Origin: Shouchella rhizosphaerae | GTDB taxonomy: Bacteria; Bacillota; Bacilli; Bacillales; Bacillaceae_D | Length of the DNA: 64,000 bases | Assembly: GCF_900142675.1 (NCBI RefSeq) | Contig: NZ_FRBS01000007.1 | Coordinates: 62,001 to 126,000, forward strand | Direction: 5' to 3' | Shown here: piece by piece, positions 18,489-25,937 of the stretch | Position numbering within the stretch: position 1 is the stretch's first letter | Layout of the letters: each line of letters starts with the position of its first letter | Made by a program: the position numbers and the translations under genes | Notes under the pieces: model-generated | Seen by the model: the letters and a program-made list of their open reading frames with translations, nothing else | Databases searched by the model: none | What the model was told of the DNA's origin: nothing

Positions 18489-18998
18489 ATGAAAAAAAGA
18501 AAATGGAAACTCCTTATTATATTGAGTATCGTCTTTGTAGGGGCCTTATCCCTCTGGTATTGGAATTATCAGGAGAAGGAACGTGTGCAGCTTCGAGATG
18601 AGGAAAGGGAGTTAAGACTGTATATACGTACAGCCGACACACTTCGTATGGAAATTGATTACCGTAATTACGAGAAGACTGGAACTGTAAAAGATATAGT
18701 ATTAACGCCTACCATAGAGACGGAAAGAACCATAGAAAGATGGGAAGCTGTATCTCAAGCGTTCCCATCAATTAAATTTCCACAGGAAGAAGTAGAAGAA
18801 GGAGATTGGGTTCAAGTATGTCAAAGGCTTCTTGGGAGTGAAGGAGAAATGAGGGAAGTAGTTGTGTCTCTAGCTTCCGAGTTGCCTGAAGGAGAAACTA
18901 TGGGTGGTGTAGAGAGTTTAAATATATATGTTCAGAATGGAGTTATACAAGAAGGGAATTTTGAAGAAATGTTAAAGGAGAACGGGGTTATCAAATGA
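18489..18998 (+). CDS. Membrane-anchored protein sharing a domain with the effector C-terminus (paralogue C)
   Basis: This 169-residue protein has an N-terminal membrane helix (MKKRKWKLLIILSIVFVGAL) and an external domain with TADTLRMEID, LTPTIETERTIERW and FPQEEVEEGDWVQV. It ends in LNIYVQNGVIQEGNFEEML. It is close to the protein at 20147 and more distant from the one at 17396, so the array holds two subtypes. It is intact, 15 bases after the broken paralogue B, with GGAG at normal distance. Function unknown; surface exposure is inferred from topology. Confidence 0.75.
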   Translation: MKKRKWKLLIILSIVFVGALSLWYWNYQEKERVQLRDEERELRLYIRTADTLRMEIDYRNYEKTGTVKDIVLTPTIETERTIERWEAVSQAFPSIKFPQEEVEEGDWVQVCQRLLGSEGEMREVVVSLASELPEGETMGGVESLNIYVQNGVIQEGNFEEMLKENGVIK

Positions 18999-19082
18999 AT
19001 TTCAGCAACAAAGCCTTTGGGACGTTTGCTACGTAGTATTTTTTGAGATCAAATGACGCTAGCCTTTTAAAGTAATAAGGAA

Positions 19083-19601
19083 ATGAGTGATCAAGTGAGA
19101 CGAATACGGTTGCCTATTTTATTTGGTATGGTACTTTTATTTACTACAGGTTGTATTTTAAATGCGAAAGCAGCAGAAAAAGAGAGTCTAGAAGTATTAG
19201 AAGGATTTTTATCAGCTTTTGAAACGGGTGAAATATTGCTAGAAGAAGGTAATGAAGAACCGATCCAAGGTATGGTCGAAAAAGAATATGAGAGATGGTT
19301 CACTAAAGATTATCAAGGCAAAGTGAGTAAAATCATTGAGTCAGGCCAGTCTATTAGCATGAATTTATTTTTTTTAAGAAAAACTGAGGCTGGGTTGTCT
19401 GCTAATAATGAGTATTGTGTCCTTTACTCGAAGGTCAAACGCCAAGAGGGAACAGTCAAATACCGATTAGTTCCTCAAAAAGTAAACCCGCTTCATGAAA
19501 ACCTCAATTTTATCGATATCGAGATGACAAAAGAGGACAGAGAATGGAAAATCAATGATGCAGAAATCGTCGAAGCGATCTATGCGGACTTTTTCTTTTA
19601 A
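19083..19601 (+). CDS. Lipoprotein of unknown function in the effector array
   Basis: This is a 172-residue protein with a signal peptide ending in the lipobox FTTGC (Cys near residue 24). The mature protein would be lipid-anchored outside the membrane. It is helical at first, then beta-rich with MTKEDREWKINDAEIVEA near the end, resembling small NTF2-like or DUF4878-type export lipoproteins. I cannot place it surely. It lies between the two duplicated segments of the array. A second immunity-type lipoprotein, like the one at 16204, is possible. Confidence 0.6.
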   Translation: MSDQVRRIRLPILFGMVLLFTTGCILNAKAAEKESLEVLEGFLSAFETGEILLEEGNEEPIQGMVEKEYERWFTKDYQGKVSKIIESGQSISMNLFFLRKTEAGLSANNEYCVLYSKVKRQEGTVKYRLVPQKVNPLHENLNFIDIEMTKEDREWKINDAEIVEAIYADFFF

Positions 19602-19652
19602 TGATCTTTCTAGGATTAATAATTATATTTATATAAGGAATCTGTACACAAT

Positions 19653-19819
19653 GACTACTTCCGTGAATTTCTTGAAGTGGAATTGAGGCGCCAGATCAGA
19701 GAAGGTTAGAGTAGTGAGGATTGCTGTGTCACATGCGGAAGAGATGTTTGTGGAAATAATCGAGAGAAGAACGAATTTTAATAAGAAACACAACTTAGGG
19801 AGGTCAGATGGCTTCCTTT
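19653..19819 (+). repeat. Long direct repeat, copy 2
   Basis: This is the partner of 17855-18017. It contains the last codons of a lost copy of paralogue A and the bases behind it, but no intact gene. The bases after it up to 19947 carry only short frames that I do not support as genes. Confidence 0.8.
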
Positions 19820-19947
19820 CCTCCTTCATCAGCAATCCAAAACTTGAACGATCGTTTTTCATTCTAGTGCATAAATCAATTGAAAAGCGTGAGCAATTAG
19901 AGAATAGCCTTTGCCAGCACGTCTAAACGACAAAGTGCTAGTTTCCA

Positions 19948-20124
19948 GCGATTCAAAATCAAGACTGGCAAACGGTCAGTGGAAGTTTGAGGGGAAGCGG
20001 TGAGGATTCTAATACGGCAATTTATCCTGCTTTACAGGAGTATATCACTCGCAACCAAATTGGGGAAGATGTCACGGTTTCGAAATTAGTTGAACAGAAC
20101 AAACGATATAATGAGGAAAATTAG
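19948..20124 (+). pseudogene. C-terminal remnant of a paralogue-B copy
   Basis: The frame AIQNQDWQTVSGSLRGSGED to NEEN-stop matches the 3' part of the broken paralogue at 18022-18473 at both protein and DNA level. No start and no membrane helix remain. It stands before the gene at 20147 at about the same distance as copy B stands before 18489, which shows that the B-C pair was duplicated as a block. Confidence 0.75.
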
Positions 20125-20146
20125 TTATGGGGACGGAGCGTTAAGA

Positions 20147-20654
20147 ATGACAAAATGGAAATGGAGAGTTCTCGTGACAATAATGGTTGTCGGTGTAGGA
20201 GTCTTAGTTTTTTGGTATTTACAATATCAAGAAAAAGAACGACAGCAAATGCATGCAGAGGAAAGTGAATTGAAAATGTATGCTACTACTGCAGACATCC
20301 TTCGCATGGAAATTGATTATAGTGGCTATAAACAGAGAGGAAACGTGAAAGATATTGTGCTGACGCCTACAGAAGAGACAGAACATACGATGGAAAGGTG
20401 GAAAGCTGTTTCTAAAGCGTTTCCTTCAATCGAATTTCCTTGGGATGAAGTCGATAAAGGAGATTGGATTAAGGTGTATCGAAAGCTCATTGGAAGTCAA
20501 AAGACCATGCAGGATACAGTAGTCGCTCTATCTAAAGAATTACCAGAAGGGGAAGATTTAGGGGGAACAGAAAGTATATATATATGTTCGTGACGGGGTG
20601 ATACGAGAAGGAAATTTTGAAACGTTATTAAAGGAAAAGGGGATCATTGAATAA
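20147..20654 (+). pseudogene. Membrane-anchored paralogue (D) with a 3' frameshift in a TA repeat
   Basis: The start MTKWKWRVLVTIMV gives a membrane helix and then the external domain (TADILRMEID, LTPTEETEHTMERW, FPWDEVDKGDWIKV), very like paralogue C. At ~20576 the frame runs into a TA dinucleotide tract and stops early at ~20593. In the next frame the expected end follows (YVRDGVIREGNFETLLKEKG, then two residues and TAA at 20654). One TA unit more would restore the full protein. Either it is decay, or a length-variable tract switches the last ~25 residues. The truncated product of ~148 residues would keep most of the domain. Confidence 0.65.
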
Positions 20655-20675
20655 AATAAATTGAAATCAATGGAC

Positions 20676-20740
20676 ATCTAATATTAGCCATAAACAAAAG
20701 TGAAAGCCAGGCAACTCATTTAAGCCACCTAGCTTTAATA
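20676..20740 (-). terminator. Possible terminator of the glucanase gene
   Basis: AAGCCAGG and CCTAGCTT at about 20704-20735 can pair imperfectly, and the minus-strand transcript then runs into a T-rich stretch. The stem has mismatches, so this is a weak call. Confidence 0.35.
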
Positions 20741-21583
20741 CTATCGCTGATACACGCGAACATAATCAACGGCCATGGTGGAAGGGAATGGGGTAGAGCC
20801 ATCTGGGTTGCCGCCATACCAACCGCCAACAGCAAGGTTGAGAATCAAATAGAACTCTTGGTCAAAGGGTGCGGGGTAAGGGCCTCCAACTGTGTACCAA
20901 TCGTTTAGTGTCAGGTACAAGTTCCCATCGACGTACCAGCGAATTTCACCTGGCTCCCACTCGACCGCGTACTCATGGTAGTCAGTAGCGTTTGTCCCAT
21001 TTGGGAAATAGTAATCACCCGCAGAAAATCGATTGTCGGGCCAAGGGCCGCCGTAATGAATCGCTCCTCCGACTTTATGTGGCGTAGCGCCTGCGTTTTC
21101 CATAATATCAATTTCGCCTGATGCGGCCCAACCGCCATAACGGTCATGTTGTGGCATCATCCAAAAGGCGGGCCAAAACCCTTGTCCGGCAGGCAAACGC
21201 ATTCTTGCCTCGAACCGCCCGTATGTTTGGCTAAAGCGGCCATCTGTTAACACTTTTCCTGATGTATAGCCATAGGTACCATATTGGTCGGAAACAGTTT
21301 CTTGATGAGCTTCAATAATTAACTCGCCATTCTCCACCCGTACATTTTTCGGGTGATCGCTGTAGTATTGCAATTCTTCGTTTCCCCAGCCAGGCAAATT
21401 TGGATAGCCATTTCCAATGTCGTATCGCCACTTGCTCTGGTCAAGAGTATTGCCGTCAAATTCATCGCTCCAGACGAGTCTCCACCCTTCCTGTTCGGCG
21501 GAATTTTCTGATGCAGCGACTTTAGATGAAACCCCCATTGCCATCATAGTCACCACAATCAACGTACCAATAGTCTTTTTCAT
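20741..21583 (-). CDS. Secreted GH16 endo-beta-1,3-glucanase (laminarinase type)
   Basis: This 280-residue exported enzyme has a signal peptide (MKKTIGTLIVVTMMAMGVSS) followed by one GH16 jelly-roll domain. The catalytic motif GEIDIMENAG carries nucleophile Glu, Asp and acid/base Glu. Family landmarks WRLVWSDEFDG at the N-terminus, GFWPAFWMMP and the closing AVDYVRVYQR are present. GH16 enzymes of this type hydrolyse beta-1,3- or mixed-linkage glucans. The presence of an extra Met in the active-site motif (EIDIME) favours laminarinase over lichenase. The gene stands alone with AGGAGGATGG as ribosome site and a TATAAT upstream on the minus strand. Confidence 0.92.
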   Translation of the reverse strand: MKKTIGTLIVVTMMAMGVSSKVAASENSAEQEGWRLVWSDEFDGNTLDQSKWRYDIGNGYPNLPGWGNEELQYYSDHPKNVRVENGELIIEAHQETVSDQYGTYGYTSGKVLTDGRFSQTYGRFEARMRLPAGQGFWPAFWMMPQHDRYGGWAASGEIDIMENAGATPHKVGGAIHYGGPWPDNRFSAGDYYFPNGTNATDYHEYAVEWEPGEIRWYVDGNLYLTLNDWYTVGGPYPAPFDQEFYLILNLAVGGWYGGNPDGSTPFPSTMAVDYVRVYQR

Positions 21584-21882
21584 TAGCCATCCTCCTAAAA
21601 AGAAAAATGGTGTTAGACTTGGCTGTTATTAAGCTTCTAAGCCCATTATAAAAAAGAACACAATAGAAATCAGTTGGGAAAAAGTAGCTTTTGTTTGCAA
21701 TGAGAAAAACACGAGTACACGCCCATAGAGGTTTGTTTTTTCTTGGCAAATCTCAATGGTGAAGAGAGACAACTTCCCGCATGAAGAAAAACAGAAAATA
21801 TAGCAGGCTGTCGCAAACGCCAACAAAGACAACAACCTTATCTGTTAGTCTTCCTGCTCGTCATCAACATATCCACTACTGC

Positions 21883-22974
21883 CTATAAAGCAGCAATATC
21901 TTCTTTAATAAAAGGGACAACGTCTGCTCTCCCGTTTGTGGAGAAACTCATTATTGCTTCCATTAATAGGTTTGCGTCTTTAGTAGCTTTGCCTTTGTAA
22001 TAAAGCATGAAAGGGCTTTGTTTTCCCTCGTTTTCAAGTTTGTGAATAAGGTTTAATGCTGTTTCGTTGTTATTTCGGATAACATATTGATGAATATGTT
22101 CTTCTATTGGAATCGTATTATTTAATTCGAACATTTCGCCGTGCAAATTTTTTATAAATGGAACTTTGTGATATTCCAAGGCTTTAATATAATCCCGTAA
22201 CTCTGCTTGTTTAGCATGGATAATCGATTTTTTTCTGTAGGCCCAACAGTGCTCTTTATTTTTTTTTGAATACAAGATTGACAATGCATGGTAGCTAGAT
22301 GCGCGTACAGGTTCTGGTGCAACTTTAATTGAGTGAACTGCTTGTAAATACTCCTCTGCAGTTGATGCATTTCCTTCACCGTATAGTTTTCCCAGCCCCA
22401 TTAATAAAAGAAGCCTTGAGGCCGTTACGCTTTTTGTGTAGCACGGATTCAATTTCATAAGATCACGTTGCAGTTGGTCGGCAAAAAGTAGGGCATTTCT
22501 AACATTGCCTAATTTAAAGTTTGTGGTTAGTTCGATTAATTGTAGGCGCATTCGCGTTATTGGATGTTGCAAACGGCTATATTGATATTTAACTTGTTCC
22601 AATGCTTGTTTCAAAGACATCGAACCAGAGAGTACCTGAAAAGTAATTTCATAAACAACAATCCATTCTCGTAAAGACTCTCTTTCTTTATGGAGTGCAA
22701 GAAGTTTCTCTAAAAGGTCAAGTTTTTCATAAATAGTCGCATATTCAAAAGCATCACGTATATCATCAACTTGGTTCACGTTAGGGGCATAAACATTCAT
22801 AATTGAAATTGTGTCTTGGGGACATATATATTTGATCAATAACATCCACTCTTCAAAACGGAAGTAAGATTGTTGTGCTATTTCTTTAATCATGCTTTCT
22901 GAACTAAATAGTTCGTGGAGCTTTATATTTTTCTGTGTAAGAAGCAATTCCACCATTTTTCTTGAATAGTTCAC
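21883..22974 (-). CDS. AimR-like (Rap/AimR-type) peptide-responsive regulator
   Basis: This 363-residue, all-helical protein is made of TPR-like hairpins. It resembles SPbeta-group AimR arbitrium receptors in length and in two regions. One is residues ~85-110 (DDIRDAFEYATIYEKLDLLEKLL), matching the AimR pattern A..ALEYAD...F.E.ED.L. The other is the C-terminus (ALNLIHKLENEG, YYKGKATKDANLLMEAIMSF). AimR binds DNA until a short secreted peptide binds it. The N-terminal HTH is not obvious. The start is GTG with AAAGGGGTGG upstream. No phage genes are near, so it may be a chromosomal quorum or stress regulator. Confidence 0.65.
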   Translation of the reverse strand: MNYSRKMVELLLTQKNIKLHELFSSESMIKEIAQQSYFRFEEWMLLIKYICPQDTISIMNVYAPNVNQVDDIRDAFEYATIYEKLDLLEKLLALHKERESLREWIVVYEITFQVLSGSMSLKQALEQVKYQYSRLQHPITRMRLQLIELTTNFKLGNVRNALLFADQLQRDLMKLNPCYTKSVTASRLLLLMGLGKLYGEGNASTAEEYLQAVHSIKVAPEPVRASSYHALSILYSKKNKEHCWAYRKKSIIHAKQAELRDYIKALEYHKVPFIKNLHGEMFELNNTIPIEEHIHQYVIRNNNETALNLIHKLENEGKQSPFMLYYKGKATKDANLLMEAIMSFSTNGRADVVPFIKEDIAAL

Positions 22975-23192
22975 CCTACCACCCCTTTAAGCTCTTTAAA
23001 GTTGGACTTTTCTACCAATTGATCTTTTTATCAAACTGCGAATTGACCTTTGTCTTATGTTTTCTTGCCCTTTCCTATTTTTCCTGTCTTAATATTAAAA
23101 ATAGGAGAGAAAACAATATCGATGTTAGGAATTAGCAAGTTTAGGTTAATGCTCGTAGAGACAAAGCGGATGATCATTCTCGATTTATTTAA

Positions 23193-23360
23193 TCAATTTA
23201 AAAAAAGCCTCGCCTTTTTGAAAGATACGGTTTGCTCTGTTTGTATATCGCCTAGATGTTGATATAAGCCCGTTTCCTCAAGTGGCTCAACAAGATCTGT
23301 TTCATACACAGTTAAGGCATACAGCAAATCGATTTTTTTCAAAAAAGTGAGTCCGTTTAG
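23193..23360 (-). pseudogene. Possible remnant of a lost gene
   Basis: On the minus strand ~50 codons read as convincing protein (LTFLKKIDLLYALTVYETD, VEPLEETGLYQHLGDIQTEQ) and end with TGA at 23193-23195. Just upstream, sensible sequence continues only in another frame (NPMVKTIKNPKRTHFF). No start codon is found. I do not recognise the family. The rest of 22975-23476 shows no gene. Confidence 0.3.
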
Positions 23361-23476
23361 GGTTTTTAATTGTTTTTACCATTGGATTTTGATAATTGTG
23401 TTGAACTGTCTTTTTAGTTTATACGGGATAGAGTTTTTGAGTGATCCTAAGAATAAGGAAGAAAGGAGAGAAACTG

Positions 23477-23647
23477 ATGAATAGAGAAGATGCTCTTATA
23501 AAGTGTTTACTTTCTGTGCATAAAACATTGTCAATTTGTTCGAAATGTTTAAATTGCTGTAATGGGAAGGAAAAAGAGCTTTATGCTGAACTTGCTGAGA
23601 CTTCGGCAGTGATGATAAATAAACTTAGAGATGCAATAAAAAAATAA
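23477..23647 (+). CDS. Small unknown protein with a Cys cluster
   Basis: This 56-residue protein reads MNREDALIKCLLSVHKTLSI, then CSKCLNCC, then a charged amphipathic helix. The ATG at 23477 is 8 bases after AAAGGAGAG; an upstream in-frame start at 23441 lacks a ribosome site. The CxxCxxCC motif could bind metal or an Fe-S cluster. It is the first of three small genes in the same direction, the next being Cys-rich too. Function unknown. Confidence 0.5.
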   Translation: MNREDALIKCLLSVHKTLSICSKCLNCCNGKEKELYAELAETSAVMINKLRDAIKK

Positions 23648-23705
23648 TTGCTATTTTGTTTTTTCGTTTATTTACTCTCTTTTTGAAGTGAAAGGAGGGA
23701 GGTAA

Positions 23706-23726
23706 ATGAAAGTTAAAGTTATTTGA
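23706..23726 (+). other. Six-codon reading frame behind a very strong ribosome site
   Basis: GAAAGGAGGGAGGTAA precedes ATG AAA GTT AAA GTT ATT TGA. Such a strong Shine-Dalgarno before a 6-codon frame is either a leader peptide for the Cys-rich gene at 23818 or the start of a decayed gene. No attenuator hairpin is evident. Confidence 0.3.
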
Positions 23727-23817
23727 CTAAAGTGATATGTATTTTGGTTTTATCGGTTAAGTAAAAGAGCACGGTCATTCGGATAAAAATAACTAAATTT
23801 ATATTTGGAGGTAAAAA

Positions 23818-24030
23818 ATGAGTAGTTGTGGAATTTTTGCTTGCGTTAGTAGGGATCGTTTTTGTAAATGTAATGAACGATGTAATGGTATGTCTCAGTG
23901 CTACACATATCAATGTCGCCCATGTGGGAATATACAGCAATGTCGGTATGTAATTAGTCCTACTTGCTATACGAGTAATTGTCGAAATTGTAGTGCTCAT
24001 ACAGGTAGTTGTGGATCTTGTTACATTTAA
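23818..24030 (+). CDS. Small cysteine-rich protein (14 Cys in 70 residues)
   Basis: This 70-residue protein has 14 cysteines spread through the whole length (for example CKCNERC, CRPCG, CRNCSAHTGSCGSC), many Asn/Ser/Tyr/Arg residues and no hydrophobic segment or signal peptide. The ATG follows TTGGAGG at six bases. Spore coat proteins, metal-binding proteins and some modified-peptide precursors look like this, but none can be chosen from sequence alone; no peptide-modifying enzyme is encoded nearby. The next gene begins 27 bases after its stop, so the two are probably co-transcribed. Confidence 0.65.
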   Translation: MSSCGIFACVSRDRFCKCNERCNGMSQCYTYQCRPCGNIQQCRYVISPTCYTSNCRNCSAHTGSCGSCYI

Positions 24031-24057
24031 ACTGTTATCAAAAGGAGGAACTCTAAA

Positions 24058-24552
24058 ATGAATAAAAAAGCAAAGGTACAAATTATAGAGACAAAACGAA
24101 GGATTTTTAAAACTGTTGAAGAGGCAAATACAGCATCTAATTTTAACATCCTAAATCCTACTTTTATACCTAATGGATATAACCTTTTGCACGTACAACA
24201 CTTTATCCCGGATAGTAAGGATGAACAATTTAATAAGAATGAGACGGTTATTTTGACTTATATTAACGGGAAAAATACTTTTTTATTTAGACAGGGTCAT
24301 TTTTCAGGTGCTCAGGTACTTGCTGAAAATGTGCTAAATATATCCGAAAAAAACGAACTAACAGAGCAAAACGTTTTTTGGACTTATGGAAGAGTCTTGA
24401 TTAAAGACAATCAGAGTTTTGAAGATGCTGAAAAGGGGTGGGATGGATCGGTTCAACAACTAGGTTGGGATAAAGGTGGTCTAGGGTATAGACTTGAGTC
24501 CTCAGATTTAAACCTAGACCAATTAATTAAGGTTGCACGATCAGTATTGTAA
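24058..24552 (+). CDS. Stand-alone DUF4367-like protein
   Basis: This 164-residue soluble protein has the pattern NILNPTFIPNGYNLLHVQHF near the N-terminus, then VILTYINGKNTFLFRQ, and ends in LDQLIKVARSVL. That pattern matches the DUF4367 domain normally found outside the membrane in anti-sigma factors and sporulation lipoproteins. Here there is no membrane helix or signal peptide, so it would be cytoplasmic or carried in a spore. It follows the Cys-rich gene closely with an AAGGAGG site. Function unknown; the family call is from pattern only. Confidence 0.55.
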   Translation: MNKKAKVQIIETKRRIFKTVEEANTASNFNILNPTFIPNGYNLLHVQHFIPDSKDEQFNKNETVILTYINGKNTFLFRQGHFSGAQVLAENVLNISEKNELTEQNVFWTYGRVLIKDNQSFEDAEKGWDGSVQQLGWDKGGLGYRLESSDLNLDQLIKVARSVL

Positions 24553-24610
24553 AGCAATTGTTATATTTTACCCTTGTATATGGTACAATTTGTATAGGAG
24601 GGTGATATAG

Positions 24611-24913
24611 ATGCTGAAAAAAAAGAACATTTTGATCTTTGGATCAGCGATTGCTTTTGTTAGTACGTTGCTTGTATTCTCAGCCTCTATTAGTATGTAC
24701 GGGCAAAGCGAAAACGAGCATCGACTAAGCAAGGGAGAACTTAAGCCAACGACAGGATCTACGCCAAGATTGTTTGAGTTTGAGGAAGACCAGCATGAAA
24801 ACAAAGTGAACCCTAATGCCGCCGCGGAAAAAGAAGATTTGAGCCCGCAAAAACTTCCCGTCCCTGACCCGAATGAGACAGTGAAACTGTCGCGTTTAGA
24901 AAACGACATGTAA
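24611..24913 (+). CDS. Small exported or membrane-anchored protein
   Basis: This 100-residue protein has charged MLKKKN, one hydrophobic helix (ILIFGSAIAFVSTLLVFSAS) and a very polar acidic remainder with PTTGSTPRLFEFEEDQ. It would be a signal-anchored external peptide. It has its own AGGAGGGTGA ribosome site and an extended -10-like TGGTACAAT about 24585. A strong terminator follows. No family recognised. Confidence 0.55.
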   Translation: MLKKKNILIFGSAIAFVSTLLVFSASISMYGQSENEHRLSKGELKPTTGSTPRLFEFEEDQHENKVNPNAAAEKEDLSPQKLPVPDPNETVKLSRLENDM

Positions 24914-24924
24914 GTATGGTTATG

Positions 24925-24968
24925 AGTCCCTTGAAAAGCGAAAAATGCTTTTCAAGGGGCTCTTTTTT
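24925..24968 (+). terminator. Rho-independent terminator
   Basis: CCCCTTGAAAAGC-type arms at 24928-24939 and 24947-24959 pair with few mismatches and are followed by CTCTTTTTT. It ends the small gene at 24611. The following bases to 25080 hold no gene. Confidence 0.85.
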
Positions 24969-25086
24969 ATGAGAAATGGCCGATGTTTAAAAATAACGTC
25001 GGAGGATAACCGTGTCACCTTTTAACCAATTGGCTGACTAGCGAACTTCTTGTTTACACCAATCCCGCTCTACTACTCTGGGTAGT

Positions 25087-25186
25087 TACTTAGTATATAA
25101 CAATTTGGACATCTTATTGTGGTTTATTACGCAAAAAAAATGAATTCCACATTTTTTTCTTCTTTTTTATATATACTTAGTATATA
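25087..25186 (+). promoter_or_regulatory. Two palindromic operators of the ABC-PadR operon
   Basis: TACTTAGTA occurs twice, at 25087-25095 and 25174-25182. The second is extended to a perfect 17-base palindrome at 25170-25186 (TATATACT, T, AGTATATA). The downstream operon ends with a PadR regulator, and PadR-type repressors bind A/T-rich palindromes like this in their own promoters. That they control this operon by autorepression is inferred. Confidence 0.6.
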
Positions 25187-25217
25187 ATGAGTTAGATTGT
25201 TAATAGGAGGGGACAGA

Positions 25218-25937
25218 ATGATTAAAGTGAGCAACCTGACGAAAGAATTTATGCAAGGGCAAGAGGCCACACAAGTGTTAAAAGGGGTTGATTTTACTAT
25301 AAAGGAAGGCGAATTCGTGGCCATCATGGGGCCGAGTGGTTCTGGGAAAAGCACGTTGCTTCAACTGCTAGGTGGACTGGATGTGCCTACTGCTGGGGAA
25401 ATAGAGATAGACGGAAAACCGTTGCATCAGATGAAGGAAAAAGAGAGAACGATCTTTCGGCGACAAAAGTTAGGGTTTGTGTTCCAAAATTATCAATTGT
25501 TGCCTACGTTAACGGTAGAAGAGAATGTCGCATTTCCCCTCCATGCGGACGGTAAGTGGACGAGTGAACATAGCCAAGCGGTCAATGACTTGATTGATTC
25601 AGTAGGATTAAAGGGGTTGAACCGCAAACGGGTGAACTTGCTCAGTGGGGGTCAACAGCAACGCGTAGCGATAGCGAGAGCACTTGTTCATAATCCGACT
25701 GTTTTGTTGGCAGATGAACCGACTGGAAATTTAGACCGAGCAAAAGCAGAAGAGATACTTGCTTTGTTGTCAACGTTCCACCGAAAGGACAAGCAAACGG
25801 TCGTGATGGTAACACATGACATTTTTGCTGCTGGTTTTGCAGACCGCATCATTCTGTTTAGGGATGGGGTCATCGACCAAGTTATTTCAAGGGAGGATCG
25901 TGACTATGCTAAATACCTGGCGAATTTCTTGGCGTAA
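25218..25937 (+). CDS. ABC transporter ATPase, MacB/LolD type
   Basis: This 239-residue cytoplasmic ATPase has Walker A GPSGSGKST near residue 42, a Q-loop (FVFQNYQLLPTL), signature LSGGQQQRVAIARAL and Walker B VLLADEPTGNLD. The ATG at 25218 follows GGAGGGG. It belongs to the subfamily that works with large FtsX-type permeases to export lipids, peptides or antibiotics or to drive an external mechanical protein. The permease starts within its last 32 bases. Substrate not readable. Confidence 0.93.
   Translation: MIKVSNLTKEFMQGQEATQVLKGVDFTIKEGEFVAIMGPSGSGKSTLLQLLGGLDVPTAGEIEIDGKPLHQMKEKERTIFRRQKLGFVFQNYQLLPTLTVEENVAFPLHADGKWTSEHSQAVNDLIDSVGLKGLNRKRVNLLSGGQQQRVAIARALVHNPTVLLADEPTGNLDRAKAEEILALLSTFHRKDKQTVVMVTHDIFAAGFADRIILFRDGVIDQVISREDRDYAKYLANFLA

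Noticed and set aside
19714-19926. 70-codon frame in the second direct repeat
   Set aside because: It lies mostly in duplicated intergenic DNA; the matching frame in the first copy is short and disrupted, and there is no ribosome site.
21629-21835. 68-codon hydrophobic frame downstream of the AimR-like gene, considered as an AimP-type peptide precursor
   Set aside because: TTG start with poorly placed ribosome site, several Cys in the putative signal part and no clear cleavage site or short mature peptide at the end.
23800-24040. CRISPR-like or tandem repeat in the Cys-rich gene
   Set aside because: The TGT/TGC-rich bases have no regular repeat unit or spacers; the pattern is due to cysteine codons.
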